Of a stretch of DNA of 64,000 bases, positions 34,401-42,444 are shown piece by piece. The notes under the pieces were generated by a model. That model worked only from the letters and a program-made list of their open reading frames with translations, was not told where the DNA came from and made no database searches. This DNA is from Liolophura sinensis. Its lineage: Eukaryota; Mollusca; Polyplacophora; Chitonida; Chitonidae. Location: the NCBI RefSeq assembly GCF_032854445.1, contig NC_088297.1, positions 4,713,991-4,777,990 on the forward strand. The letters run 5' to 3'. The position numbers and the translations under genes were made by a program. The first letter of the stretch is position 1, and each line of letters begins with the position of its first letter.

Positions 34401-37190
34401 ACTGCTATCAAATACCGGAATATTACACAGTACTGTACACACAATGGTGAGCATTTACAAGGCACAGAGGGATTGTGACACAGTAGAGTGTGACTGCTAT
34501 CAAATACCGGAATATTACACAGTACTGTACACACAATGGTGAGCATTTACAAGGCACAGAGGGATTGTGACACAGTAGAGTGTGACTGCTATGAAACACC
34601 GGAAGATTACACAGTACTGTACACAAAATGGTGAGCATTTACATGGTACTGAGGGTTTGTCACACAGTAGAGTGTGACTGCTATGAAACACCAGAGTATT
34701 ACACAGTACTGTACGCACAATGCTGAGCATTTACAAGGTACAGAGGTATTGTGACACAGTAGAGTGTGACTGCTATGAAACACCGGAAGATTACACAGTA
34801 CTGTACACAAAATGGTGAGCATTTACATGGTACTGAGGGTTTGTCACACAGTAGAGTGTGACTGCTATGAAACACCAGAGTATTACACAGTACTGTACGC
34901 ACAATGCTGAGCATTTACAAGGTACAGAGGTATTGTGACACAGTAGAGTGTGACTGGTATCAAATACCGGAGTATTACATAGCACTGTACGCACAATGGT
35001 GAGCATTTACAAGGTACAGAGGGATTGTGACACAGTAGTGTGTGACTGGTATCAAATACCGGAGTATTACATAGCACTGTACGCACAATGGTGAGCATTT
35101 ACAAGGTACAGAGATATTATGACACACCAGTGAGTGGCTGCTATGAAGCACTGGAGGATACACATCTGCCAGATTTTGCTGAAAAATGTGTCCGCAAAGT
35201 AAACAATGTACTCATTTGTTTGAAATCCATGCACGAGAAAACATTGTTCGCCTAAGCCATCCACGTGTACAATATATTCATATTAATGATTATGCTAATT
35301 AGGATACGATGCCTCAAGGCTCACTTATATATGAAAAAAAATTATTCAAGCTTGTAATACATGGTGCGTGACAAGCACAAGTCGTAATGAAAATAACGAG
35401 TTTACATTGCAAGATAATGTTCAACTTGAAGGAAAAGAATACTGAAGATGCAAACAATCATAACAACGTAGACGATATTACATATTTTTCTTCATGAAAG
35501 TGCGTATATTATAATGAGATATTTGAGCTGTCACGTGGACCGTGTTTGAACAGATAGATAACACTGCCACTTTTTTCTAATGTTCTTCTTTTTTGTAGTT
35601 TTATACATTTTTTCTGTTTTTACATGATTTGTACACGCATGTGTAAAACACCTTTTCAACAGAAAGCTTTCGGGTTTGACGGATTCGGAAAGCACGGCAT
35701 TTTGAGTAAATCTAGACCGGTGACGTCTAATAAACTGCAACTAACATCACTGCAAACTTCTTTCACCTAATTCTGCTCAAGCTATGGTGCTAGGGAGCGT
35801 ATAATTTCCTTCTGTTTAAACATTTACATGAACAGTTAGAATAAAGCCTAACGGAGGTAAACTGACAAGACGCTGTGTTTGTTACTGTCATCGCTGCTCT
35901 GGATTTCCTCTCTGTGTTGTATGTCTAATTTATATTTTGCCGTAAGCCGTTGACGTATCTTGCATCTTCATTTCAACTCTGTGTCCTCCAATCAAATAAA
36001 TAAATAAATAAGTCATCTCTGTGGCAAAAACCTAAGAAGAAGAAATATATGACAGAGTTCCCAACGATCTAATTCACACGTACGGTAACAAGTTTCCTTT
36101 CTCGTTAAAAACAGGATCGAAAAGGGATAAAGATGATCTAATAACATGCATAACAGAGTATTTGAGCAGTTGCCTGGACTGAGTTTAGCTTGGATTTCAA
36201 GTATATTCTCGGGTTGCATATGTACCAATTTATTCATTTATTTAATTTGTGTTTTACGCCATATTCAAGAATATTTCGCCTAAAGGATGACGGCCAGTGT
36301 TATGGTGTGAGGAAATCGGACAGAGCTTGGGTGAAACCCAAGCCACTCCGCAGGTTGCTGCCAGACCTTCCCATTTACGACCGGAGAGGATTTGGCTGAG
36401 CTTGAACTCATAACCACCGAATTTGTGAAATACCTTTACTACACTAGCACTCTAAACCCTTCGCCACGGACGCCCCTCTTACCTTGTCTTATGTTCTACG
36501 TGTACTTTTAATGTTAGTTGGGCATGTTGAAATGTTCTCTCCCACAGTAGCCACAATGAACAGAACTTTGTTAATTTGGTGATCTGAAACTCGGTTGTAA
36601 GCCTGTACTCTCCTCAAAGTATCAAAGGTGTATATATTGTTTTCTGTTTACATCTTAAGCCATTAGGACTTTATTTTTTTTATTAACAATAAACACCACA
36701 AGATTACAAGTAACAATCATATAACGTGTCATGTCATTTCTTTCAGTGTGGTATGATTATCAAGGTTATTTAACATGCGCGGTGGGATGGTCTGGTAGCA
36801 ACCTGCGGATGGTCCAGGGTTTCCCCCCGGTTCTTACCTGTGTCCTCCCACGACAATGCTGGCTGCCGTCGTGTAAGTGAAATATTCTGGAGTACGGTGT
36901 AAAACACAATTCAAATAAATACATAAATATTTAATATGCGAACAAGAACAAGCAAATTTCCAGCTTACCGCGTCTAAAGTTGTTAAGGCAAGATTTCTTT
37001 TATTCAGCACTTTTCCCCCAAGCTTCAGTCTGCTGCCCGGGGCGCATGTCGAGAAATCCCAGGTCCTCTCCACCACATGTCGAGCTGCCCGGAAATCCGA
37101 CGGATTTGCCCGGAACTCCGAGCTGCGGTCTTTCAGGACATAGGAAAATGACGAAGATACCACTAAGGCCAGAACAGCAGTGAACAGCAT
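19044..37190 (-). CDS. Secreted astacin metalloprotease (astacin-EGF-CUB-Cys-rich-TSP1), fourteen exons
   Basis: Exons, in order of transcription: 37190-36969, 31441-31331, 30579-30366, 29589-29460, 28659-28590, 26992-26780, 25549-25423, 24163-24026, 22961-22852, 22507-22386, 21316-21201, 20659-20542, 19674-19598 and 19219-19044. All junctions are GT/AG with matching phases. Residues: signal peptide 1-16; FQGD aspartate switch 123-126; RARLKR furin-like site 154-159; zinc site HEIGHVLGLFHEH with His255, His259 and His265; Met-turn SVMHY 313-317, including the zinc-side Tyr; EGF about 363-409; CUB about 410-525; Cys-rich 525-590; Thr-rich linker; TSP1 from about 617. Known of the family: endopeptidases that process matrix, cuticle or TGF-beta-type substrates outside the cell. 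The domain order is that of nematode subgroup V (NAS-33 to NAS-38), which includes hatching and moulting enzymes; the role here is unknown. The 3' end is uncertain: GAG-TAA ends the frame, but GA|GTAAGTG is also a good donor and the TSP1 repeat lacks its last cysteines, so another exon may exist. Confidence 0.93.
19245..19400 (-). mobile_element. SINE family A, diverged partial copy
   Basis: 'TTTCACTTATACGCAGGTGA', 'GGTGGGAGGAAACTGGG' and 'GGTTGCTGGAAGACCTTGCC'. It lies in the intron between astacin exons 13 and 14. Confidence 0.75.
19598..19674 (-). CDS. Astacin exon 13: Cys-rich module, part 2
   Basis: Acceptor TTTTGTCAG, donor GTAAGT. In the phase set by exon 12 it reads QRKNTC, SSYCCPGYEKSGQSC. 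The CCPGY pattern resembles the end of EMI-like or EGF-like modules; I cannot name the fold. Confidence 0.78.
20118..20570. repeat. 41-bp minisatellite containing the exon 12 splice donor
   Basis: About eleven copies of AATCGGACTCACTGTGTACA-GTATCGGTTTCCACAAACTTT (period 35-43, mostly 41-42). The copy nearest 20570 is the 3' end of astacin exon 12 plus its donor. On the - strand at least eight copies keep ACAGTGAGTCC or a one-base variant. Confidence 0.95.
20542..20659 (-). CDS. Astacin exon 12: Cys-rich module, part 1
   Basis: Acceptor TGTATGTTTCAG. Six cysteines lie in about 39 residues (ERCGGC ... PLCFKTEQYSC ... GICGNRYC). The donor ACA|GTGAGT is chosen because it leaves in phase 2, the only phase that opens the cysteine frame of exon 13. 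The earlier GTGAAT would leave in phase 0 and run into a stop in exon 13. The last ~27 nt and the donor are the first copy of the adjacent 41-bp tandem repeat. Confidence 0.75.
20785..21130 (-). mobile_element. SINE family C, full length
   Basis: Read on the - strand it starts with a tRNA-like head: box A 'TGGCCAAATGC', box B 'GGGATCAAACCC', which can pair as a tRNA T-arm. It ends with 'GTTAAGTAAGACGTAAAACC'. It lies in the intron between astacin exons 11 and 12. Confidence 0.85.
21201..21316 (-). CDS. Astacin exon 11: CUB domain, end
   Basis: Acceptor CCCCGTCTAG, donor GTATAA (weak). It encodes RFCRDKVP, EEAMVLLHTKG and YSGFSISYKA, i.e. the last CUB cysteine and the closing 'GF...Y.a' strand. 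Entry in phase 2, exit in phase 1. Confidence 0.88.
21619..21645. repeat. (AAT)n microsatellite
   Basis: Eight or more ATA units in a row. Confidence 0.9.
21785..21935 (+). mobile_element. SINE family A, 3' part
   Basis: 'ATAATGCTGATCGGCGTCAA', 'AAGTGAAATATTCTTAGGTA', then an AAATAAAT tail. Confidence 0.75.
22205..22315 (-). mobile_element. SINE family A, 3' part
   Basis: TTTATTTATT tail, 'CATTGGTGTTTTACACCC' and a short piece of body next to CUB exon 10. Confidence 0.7.
22386..22507 (-). CDS. Astacin exon 10: CUB domain, middle
   Basis: Acceptor TTATTCTTGTAG, donor GTAAAC. It encodes RLRLQFKGEFHVEPHSLTCR and FVEVRY, the CUB core strands with the third cysteine. Exit in phase 2. Confidence 0.9.
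22852..22961 (-). CDS. Astacin exon 9: CUB domain, first part
   Basis: Acceptor TATTTCGCAG, donor GTGAGT. It encodes ANCGQREL, LTSPGYPSGYPGRADCAW and IIR, which is the start of a CUB domain (first two cysteines and the SPGYP motif). Entry in phase 1, exit in phase 0. Confidence 0.92.
23045..23440. mobile_element. MITE family D, complete inverted-repeat element
   Basis: The left arm (about 23045-23172: 'AATTCTAGACCAGTGACGTC', 'CCTAATTCTGCTTAAGCCAT') is repeated inverted on the right (about 23298-23440: 'ATGGCTTAAGCAGAATTAGG', 'GATGTCACTGATCTAGAATT'). Between the arms is a 125-bp unique core with 'GCGACGACAGTGTGATAATT'. No coding capacity. Confidence 0.88.
24026..24163 (-). CDS. Astacin exon 8: EGF-like domain
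   Basis: Acceptor TTTCTTCCAG, donor GTAACA, in phase 1 at both ends. It encodes FCKNGGYRDPNDCDRCKCPS followed by GFAPPSC, the 'C.NGGY.dP..C..C.CP.Gf....C' EGF that follows many invertebrate astacins. Two decayed copies of its 5' half lie just upstream in the intron. Confidence 0.93.
24112..24345. repeat. EGF-exon 5' half present three times in tandem
   Basis: The real exon start (about 24112-24203) is followed by two decayed copies starting at 24204 and 24291 (periods 92 and 87). Each keeps 'AACCGCCATTT'-like, 'AAGTTCCATTCCA'-like and 'GAGTTTACACCGCATT'-like blocks, including the acceptor side. Confidence 0.85.
24470..24735. mobile_element. MITE family D, one arm plus core
   Basis: 'AATTCTAGACCAGTGACGTC', 'TTACCTAATTCTGCCCAAGC', then the core through 'GTGATCATTTCCCAGCTATC'. 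Confidence 0.8.
25423..25549 (-). CDS. Astacin exon 7: C-terminal end of catalytic domain
   Basis: Acceptor TTGTTTTCAG, donor GTGAGA. It encodes AFSKNSLPTI and LGQRETMSFFDVKFINTMYA, the usual astacin ending 'F+ ... TI ... iGQR..lS..D+..in..Y.C'. Entry in phase 0, exit in phase 1. Confidence 0.93.
26402..26640. repeat. 37-bp minisatellite, about 6.5 copies
   Basis: The unit is GTCGCCGATCGCTTTAAGCT followed by ACAACGGCCACAGGAGT. It is GC-richer than its surroundings. It lies in the intron between astacin exons 6 and 7. Confidence 0.95.
26780..26992 (-). CDS. Astacin exon 6: zinc-binding and Met-turn exon
   Basis: Acceptor TTCTCTTACAG, donor GTAAGA. Seventy-one codons include HEIGHVLGLFHEHTRPDRD and YDYASVMHYSAY, so the catalytic Glu, three zinc His, and the Met-turn with its Tyr are all present. 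The enzyme should be active as far as these residues show. Confidence 0.97.
27026..27720. repeat. 36-bp minisatellite, about 19 copies
   Basis: The unit is CACACGCTAATAAACAGTTA followed by TGACTTTACACATGGA. The 36-bp (12-codon) period keeps one frame open for long stretches on the + strand (HTLINSYDFTHG repeats), which I read as a by-product. The array stops about 35 bp from the acceptor of the zinc-site exon. Confidence 0.96.
27770..27960. repeat. Dispersed repeat shared with 38770-38960
   Basis: Both places carry several GACGTCA-type motifs and 'TAGCGCCACCT' followed by 'TTCCCCATT'/'TCCCCATTAC'. Class unknown. Confidence 0.45.
28313..28360. repeat. (TG/CA)n-(TA)n microsatellite
   Basis: Alternating purine-pyrimidine runs, self-complementary. 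Confidence 0.9.
28367..28550. repeat. 52-bp inverted repeat around a (CA)n tract
   Basis: The arms 28367-28418 and 28499-28550 are reverse complements with one mismatch. The 80-bp loop holds about 38 bp of CA repeat. The first 20 nt of one arm also occur again near 28288. It lies in the intron between astacin exons 5 and 6, just after exon 5. Confidence 0.92.
28590..28659 (-). CDS. Astacin exon 5: short exon before the zinc site
   Basis: Twenty-three codons with acceptor TTTTCCTCAG and donor GTAAGT. It encodes RCGAVVGKRGERSHD and SESCSG, equivalent to the 'GC.S.vGr.gg ... C' stretch of astacins. It enters in phase 2 and leaves in phase 0, directly onto the zinc-site exon. Confidence 0.9.
28880..29150. 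repeat. Degenerate ~60-bp tandem repeat
   Basis: Four or five loose copies of a T-rich block followed by 'ATCACTCAATGG'/'CTCATGCGATGG'-like sequence. Strongly diverged. Confidence 0.4.
29460..29589 (-). CDS. Astacin exon 4: N-terminal lobe of catalytic domain
   Basis: Acceptor TTGGTTTCAG, donor GTAAGC, entry in phase 1 and exit in phase 2. It encodes NDIRQGFNFIQDNTCVRFRE, the astacin 'I..A...i...TC+.F' segment, with the first disulfide cysteine. Confidence 0.92.
29794..30152 (-). mobile_element. SINE family B, full length
   Basis: On the - strand it begins with a tRNA-like head: 'TTAGCACAGTTGGTAGAGCG' (box A) and an anticodon-arm-like hairpin 'CCGCTTCGGAAGCGG'. It ends 'GTTAAGTACGACGTTAAACC' plus (CACT)n. 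It shares the tail with family C. Confidence 0.85.
30366..30579 (-). CDS. Astacin exon 3: FxGD switch and furin-like site
   Basis: The frame carries KFQGDIVVD, the astacin prodomain motif whose Asp blocks the zinc, then REGRARLKR, a basic processing site, then the start of the mature enzyme (ATTIYEQFYWDSEIRW). The donor is GTAAGT, phase 1. The acceptor TAGCAG is a NAGNAG tandem. Confidence 0.92.
30958..31112 (-). mobile_element. SINE, diverged relic (A-like)
   Basis: 'ACGATGGCGGTCAGG', 'CCGCCCAGGTTTCTGGCA' and a tRNA-like box B complement 'GGATTCGAACC'. Heavily mutated. Confidence 0.5.
31331..31441 (-). CDS. Astacin exon 2: prodomain
   Basis: Thirty-seven codons with acceptor TGTTACAG and donor GTAAGT, in phase 0 at both ends. 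It encodes VKLAPLLHQETFEDRMD and a Lys/Ala-rich stretch with no recognised motif. It is separated from exon 1 by an intron of more than 5 kb that holds the satellite block. Confidence 0.82.
32345..32915. repeat. Satellite block, 75-bp subfamily
   Basis: The unit includes CGGTACAGATGGATTATCAC, CTGTGCGGTAGCTGCACAAT and ACCGGGTGTCATAGTGATAA. About seven copies, the last four nearly identical. Confidence 0.93.
32920..33180 (-). mobile_element. SINE family B inserted in the satellite block
   Basis: (GAGT)n, 'TTTTAACGTCGTACTTAACA', 'GCTGAACGCCAAGCGAGGAA' and 'GGCCGTGGATCTACC'. It splits the 75-bp from the 118-bp units. Confidence 0.85.
33190..33560. repeat. Satellite block, 118-bp subfamily
   Basis: Starting points ACGTGCAGAGGTATTATC at 33201, 33319 and 33437, exactly 118 bp apart. 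Half of the unit matches the 75-bp unit (ATTATCACACAGCACTGT, AGCTGTACAATAC); the rest is new. Confidence 0.95.
33561..33790. repeat. Satellite block, diverged junction
   Basis: Loose, unequal copies of the TTATCACACTGTATCGTG/GTGGTAATAGTAAA theme linking the 118- and 92-bp parts. Confidence 0.6.
33790..35165. repeat. Satellite block, 92-bp subfamily, about 15 copies
   Basis: The unit contains AATGGTGAGCATTTACAAGG, TACAGAGGGATTGTGACACA, GTAGAGTGTGACTGCTATGA and CCGGAATATTACACAGTACT. Two-unit blocks (184 bp) are repeated near 34607-34975, a sign of recent unequal exchange. Confidence 0.96.
35685..35930. mobile_element. MITE family D, one arm plus core
   Basis: 'AAATCTAGACCGGTGACGTC', 'TCACCTAATTCTGCTCAAGC' and 'GAGGTAAACTGACAAGACG'. 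Confidence 0.8.
36225..36480 (-). mobile_element. SINE family A, nearly full length, diverged
   Basis: TTTATT tail, 'GTGTTTTACGCCATATTCAA', core, box-B side 'GAGCTTGAACTCA' and head 'CACGGACGCCCCTC'. Confidence 0.8.
36785..36935 (+). mobile_element. SINE family A, 3' part
   Basis: 'GCAACCTGCGGATGGTCCAG' through 'GAGTACGGTGTAAAACACAA' and an AAATA tail. It lies 35 bp downstream of the exon 1 donor. Confidence 0.8.
36969..37190 (-). CDS. Astacin exon 1: signal peptide and start of prodomain
   Basis: The ATG is at 37190, with G at -3 on the coding strand. The first residues, MLFTAVLALVVSSSFS, form a typical cleavable signal peptide. The remainder is basic prodomain. The donor is GTAAGC after ...TTLDA, phase 0. 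A TATA box lies about 100 bp upstream. Confidence 0.85.
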
Positions 37191-37291
37191 GACTTATGCT
37201 ATTATTACAAAGTCCAGTAGTACAGAGAGCAAACGTCTGATCTTACAATCGTTTGCTAGGCAAAATACCAAAGAAAAACTCTTAACGGGCC

Positions 37292-37298
37292 CTATATA
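37292..37298 (-). promoter_or_regulatory. Likely TATA box of the astacin gene
   Basis: The - strand reads GTATATAGGGCC about 100 bp before the start codon at 37190. The spacing fits a start site near 37265 and a 5' leader of about 75 nt. This is a sequence match only. Confidence 0.45.
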
Positions 37299-38124
37299 CT
37301 GCTTTTTAGCTTACCATCACGAACTGATGACTGTTTAATCAATATTTAATCTTAGTCACGTGCCTAGTCACATAAATGACGCCCGGCTGACGAGAATGAC
37401 TCGAACTTACCCCTGGGCTACTGTTTATTATTTGTTGTATATGCTTTTCTTGTTCTTTTTTTTTAATTATTGTTTCTAAAATACTCAGTCATGCAAACGA
37501 ATTGCCGTTAGAACATAAGCGCAGAATATACCTACATGTGTATTTATATAACGACAGGCGACCAAGGAGAAGATACAGGTGATGAATGGTCAAAATATAA
37601 ACGTTCAAATAAAACATATTCATAAACAGAAGGAGATTAAGACTACTAGTGTAGTTTAATGCTTTAGGACTTGGTCGTCTGGGGGTAGAGATTAGGACGC
37701 TAATGAAACCGTTATGTAACGGATACTGGGCTGTTATATAACGGTATACCATTAGCCCAGGGCAACTGATCTTGTGTTTTGTGTTGTTTTGTGTGGCGAC
37801 TGATGTGAATACCATTTATTTGTTGTAACTCATTAACTGTCCGTATTTAGCATTCAAGGGATGGACACCGTTCTAATTTCTTAGCTTATACAATGTATTA
37901 ATAAATGGTTACAGATTAAAGTTTTACTGCCCTTTTTTTTTTTTTTTAGATGGATTTGTCCATTGTGGCGAGACTTATAGCCAGTGGCGTAGTTATACAA
38001 GCCAGTTGCTGTGAAGTTATATCATCGCCTTGTGTTTTTTCTCAGCTAAAGTGCTGTAATCATCATTCCAATTAAATATGCTATCTGTTTCATTGTTCCC
38101 TCAATCTCTTCTGTGACCAAGTAC

Positions 38125-38430
38125 TTAGAGCGTCCGAGAGGGATATATGGGATCAAACCGGTGCCCGGTCATACTAAAAACTCCCAAAAAGGTACTTGTT
38201 GCATCCTCACATGGCAACCAGCACTGAGAGGTTAGCGCGAAGAAACAGGACTAGCTTGTCCGGTGTCAATATAATGTGAGTTGTTACGGTGTCATGTCTG
38301 GTGTCCTAGGCATGATATTTCAGTGGCAGCAGCATCCTAGCGACACTCGCTTCTCCCGCCTCAAGAAGACAGGGTGTTAGTACACACACCTAATGACTCC
38401 TCATCGTCGTGTGATCGAAAAATTGTTTTT
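38125..38430 (+). mobile_element. SINE family C
   Basis: 'GGGATCAAACCGGTGCCCGG' (box B side), 'GAGGTTAGCGCGAAGAAACA', 'GTGTCATGTCTGGTGTCCTA' and a tail to 'CGAAAAATTGTTT'. Confidence 0.8.
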
Positions 38431-38769
38431 TTAGATGTACATATATGCAATAGATGTCGGCATTCCCAACCCCATTCTGCCGAATCTCGGCGTCAAAACA
38501 GACATATCGCAATGGACGACCCAGGCCAACAATCGCCAGACCAGTTCCAAAACAAAGTTCAACACAAGTAATCAAGGAACTTAAAAAAAAAAACTTTAAA
38601 CACAAACCACCAAATAACGAAGAAAGTAAGAAATTACGACAGAATCCTGCAAAGAAAAAAGCAGTCAACAATTTCCAATGTAAGGCGGAAGGTATGTTCT
38701 AGGCGGATATGTGATTCCCAATGGGGAACTGTCAAACGCCCAGCATCAGGACCTGGATGTCATTTTATT

Positions 38770-38960
38770 TACGTCAAATGACGTCATGGTGACGTCACAT
38801 GACAGGGAGTACGACGTTACAATAGAAACTGATACATTGTAACAGTGTAGACGTCACGGTACAATCGATTCTTGACAGAACAATATCTCGGGGCCCTGCT
38901 CCGCATTAGCGCCACCTCATGGGATTGAAAAATATGCCGCCTCCCCATTACAGAAGAAAC
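38770..38960. repeat. Dispersed repeat shared with 27770-27960
   Basis: Three GACGT(C/T)A motifs and 'TTAGCGCCACCTCATGGGAT', 'CCTCCCCATTACAGAAG'. Confidence 0.45.
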
Positions 38961-40089
38961 ACTCCGGCTCAGAAATTTTGTTCTTGGATTGAAAATAGTT
39001 TACTCGGCTTTCCTCTTCACGGAATGCAAGTCTAATGATAGACAACCTAGCAACTTCGTACAAGAGCTATAATTGTAGTTGATTTGAACATTCGAGCAAA
39101 AACTGAAACAAAACAGTTACATGCAGCTGCTATATTCTAAACCTCTACATATCCCATCACAATGCATGGCAAATATGATTTTGGTTAGATCTTTCACCAC
39201 ATACTATCGATTTTAAAGGTGCATGAAGTGTTTTAAAGGGCAAGATGCCAATTAAAGGTGCAGAAAAGATAAAAACATAAAAATTACATAAAGTTGACAT
39301 GAAAAAGCTCTATAAGTTAGTATTCAATATTTTTTCCATTTTTCTTTAAAGAGAAAGAGATAATTTTTATATGATGGGAATTTGGGATCACCTCTTGGTA
39401 TACATTGCCTTGTGTAATAGCGTTATAAATGAGGATCTAACACATGTTTCATACACATATTTGTACTAAAAGTAGTTCTTTCAGCCAACAAATATATTCA
39501 GTATGGATTTTGATCATATTTATATTTTTAATATATTTATAAATATTATTATGATTCAGGTCAAATCCAGTGGTTTGGATACAAACAGCACACGACATTA
39601 TTATTAGGGGTGGCCCCAAATACCCACCATATAAAAAAGGCTTTCAAATACCCCTTTCCCTAGAAAAAAACGGAAACAATGTTACAGACCATATTTGCAA
39701 ATAACTTTTCACGCTCTTTTATCTGATTTTGGCATCATTTTTATGATTTGCTCTCTTCTACACGAAAACTGTCTCGTCGTGGTTGGAACGAAACCTGGTT
39801 CATCATAACCATGAGAACAATGAGCTTTAGTCATGACATTAAAATTAAAAAAAAAAACATTATTTACCATCATGCTTGTCTAAAATGAATTTTCATATCC
39901 GGTTTACAAAATACGAATTTACGATATTTTATACGGAAGTTGAATTTTTAAATAGATCCTCGCGGGCATGGGGTCAGCGTTTTACGGGTGAGGTTATGCC
40001 CAGCAGGGATAAACAAAAAAACCGGTTAGGCAAGTCCATCACCGTCACGAGTTTGTGACTGAACTCTTTCTCCGTTATATACAAATTAA

Positions 40090-40420
40090 TTAAGACGCAC
40101 CGCATCGAGAGAGAAACCAGAGCAGCGACGACAATGCGACAGCTAGCAAATGGTCACACGTAACCGGTGAAATACAGCCTTTCGCACTGAGGTAAAATCA
40201 GTTTAAGGTTAGGGTTTTATTCTAACTGTTTTTGTAAATGCATACATAGTAGCAAATTACACACCTCCCATTAATAGGACGTAAGCAGAATTAGGTAAAA
40301 CAATGGAGTGATATTAATTGTAATTTATTAGATATCGCTGGCCTAAAATTACTACAAAGCATGTGTTGTCATTACATTTAACATACAATAATGTAAAAAC
40401 AATGCAAAAGGAATTTCAAG
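40090..40420. mobile_element. MITE family D, core plus right arm
   Basis: 'GCAGCGACGACAATGCGACA', 'GTAACCGGTGAAATACAGCC', 'AAGCAGAATTAGGTAAAACA' and 'TATTAGATATCGCTGGCC'. Confidence 0.78.
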
Positions 40421-40613
40421 TTCATATCCATTTTGTTGTGTAACACGTCAATGTCTCAGCATACTTGTGTTCATCAAACAAAGAGATTGTTCACAAGCAC
40501 CGCAGCATTACAGCAGAGGAAGATGAGTTTTTACACAGATTGAAACGTACTCCTCTAGGAGTGCAATGTCCCCGATTTTCACGTTACACGTCAGATAAGA
40601 GACAGCGACACGC

Positions 40614-40800
40614 TTTGAATCCAATTCCGGCTCATGCCGCTTTCCTCTCCTGTCGAACGTGGAAAGGCCAGCCAGCAATTTGCGGTGGCCGTGGATTTAC
40701 CACGTGCTCTGCCCGGTTTCCTCCGGTTATTATGCTGGCCGCTGTCATATAAGTGAAATATTCTTCAGTACGGCATATCAAATAAATAAACACATTTATA
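40614..40800 (+). mobile_element. SINE family A, head missing
   Basis: 'GAATCCAATTCCGGCTCATG' through 'AAGTGAAATATTCTTCAGTA' and a CAAATAAATAAAC tail. Confidence 0.8.
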
Positions 40801-41267
40801 GAAAAAGAAAAGGGACAGATTTCGCCTGTGGTAAGCTGCAAGGAAGAAATAATTGAGAGTTTATTGGTTTGACACTTAATTAAGTATCAAAAAGACCAAT
40901 GGACATAGGTGAAAACATGTGCACGTGACAGAAGGGATGGCAGAAAATTTGAAAGGCTAACAAACCTCGTCCTTCGGACATGTCGCCTTTCAGTTTTGTC
41001 ATGCGCCCTGCGAGTTAAAAGCGGAAAGAGAAAGTACGAAATTGCGAGGATTGATAGAGTCTCGCCTTTTCAACCTTTCGCTTCACTTAAATTTGTAGTT
41101 TGGAAATAACTCGTTTTATTCTGTCACACTTTCGTACTTTCGCCACGTCCTTTCGCATGTTTTGTCTAAATAATCACCAGAATAAGCACAAACGGCAGCT
41201 GCAGACTTTTCCTGCCTGTGCTGTACTTCTTTAATTATATTCCACAGTACATAATGTTGTTGTGTTC

Positions 41268-41425
41268 TCTTAATTATTTATTTGTTTATTTGATTGCTGT
41301 TTTATGCCGTACTCAAGAATATTTCACTTATACGACGGCGGCCAGCATTATGGTGGGTGGAAACCGGGCACAGCCCGGGGGAAACCCACGACCATCCGCA
41401 GGCTGTTGTCGGACCTTTTCTTAAT
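41268..41425 (-). mobile_element. SINE family A, 3' part
   Basis: TTTATTTG tail and a well-preserved core ('CTTATACGACGGCGGCCAGC', 'GCCCGGGGGAAACCCACGAC'). Confidence 0.85.
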
Positions 41426-41759
41426 TAGGACATGAATCTAAATCCGACAATAGTTCAATACCCATGTATTGTTTAAATCCGCGTTCAGTAACCGCTTTCA
41501 TTTTTATGACCTCAGTCACGTTTATGGGTCGAGGAAACCAGAGTGAACAATCTAAACCACTTACCTTCGTCCAACATAGAACAAACCTCTTGTCTTCAAG
41601 CATCAGTCGAAACAGCAAGAACTGAATTTGAACTCGCAACCTCATTCGTCAATGTCCTGATAGTCGTGGTGAGCCAGCTCTTAAACCATCTCAGCCCAGT
41701 ATACATCTAAACACTTGGCCGTGAAACTTGTTTCTATATTTTTCTAAATTCTCCTCTAC

Positions 41760-41860
41760 ATTTCCACTGAATGAGAGACAAACCAGAGCAGCGAGGACTG
41801 TGTGATAGTTGATAACTATTCATACGTTACCGATGGAATATGGTCTCTCACATTTTAGCC
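41760..41860. mobile_element. MITE family D relic
   Basis: 'CCAGAGCAGCGAGGACTGTG' and 'TGGAATATGGTCTCTCAC'. Confidence 0.5.
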
Positions 41861-41917
41861 TTGTAGGAGCTGTGAGTAGCTATATACATCATAGGTCAGA
41901 TTGATTCTTGTTGTTGC

Positions 41918-42130
41918 CTCGGCTGGCGCTCAGCGCTGAGAGGTTAGGGCTGACTGTTTTGCCCAGTGTCAGTATAATGTGACTAGGCATGTGTCATGTC
42001 TGGTGTCTTGGTATGATACTTTAGAGGCGGCAGCACTTTGGAAACATGGACTCGCCCTGCCACAAGAAGTCACATGACTGAAAAATTGTTCAGCACGACG
42101 TAAAATCCCAAGCATACATACATACATATG
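41918..42130 (+). mobile_element. SINE family C, head missing
   Basis: 'GTGTCAGTATAATGTGACTA', 'GTGTCATGTCTGGTGTCTTG', 'GGACTCGCCCTGCCACAAGA', and a tail running into (CATA)n. Confidence 0.78.
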
Positions 42131-42444
42131 CCAGACAATTTGGAATGGTATACAGGTCACGAGAAGACTTATGGGTTCAGAGTAGTCTCCCTTTGTACAT
42201 CTGCGTAGCAAAAATATAGGCCTACAGTAGAAATACATGCTTGCTAAGTCAGATGCATGTTTCCTAATACAATGTAGTAACATTCGCTGATCGAGTGGTC
42301 TGTGCCGCCTCAGTTGTGTGTCTTCGGAACGTTGCGTCAGACAGATTGACCAATGTTCAGTGGCAGATAATAAATCAAGTATCCAAATTTACAGCTCAGG
42401 CCGTCAACCAGTGAACGTTTTACGTCGTACTGAACAGTATTTCG

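Larger units (their letters stand above)
31442..36968 (-). other. Astacin intron 1, repeat-filled
   Basis: A 5.5-kb intron. About half is the satellite block 32345-35165. It also holds SINE B, a MITE D piece and two SINE A copies. Confidence 0.8.

Noticed and set aside
32322-35264. Many ~70-codon - strand frames spaced 92 bp apart
   Set aside because: Identical frames recurring with the satellite period are repeat shadows, not genes.
38374-38702. 82-codon Lys-rich + strand frame after a SINE C
   Set aside because: No domain or splice partner; the start overlaps the SINE tail. Possible but unsupported.
40909-41109. 66-codon + strand frame
   Set aside because: Low support, overlapping a short inverted pair (AAAGTACGAAA/CTTTCGTACTTTCG) that looks like a small mobile element.
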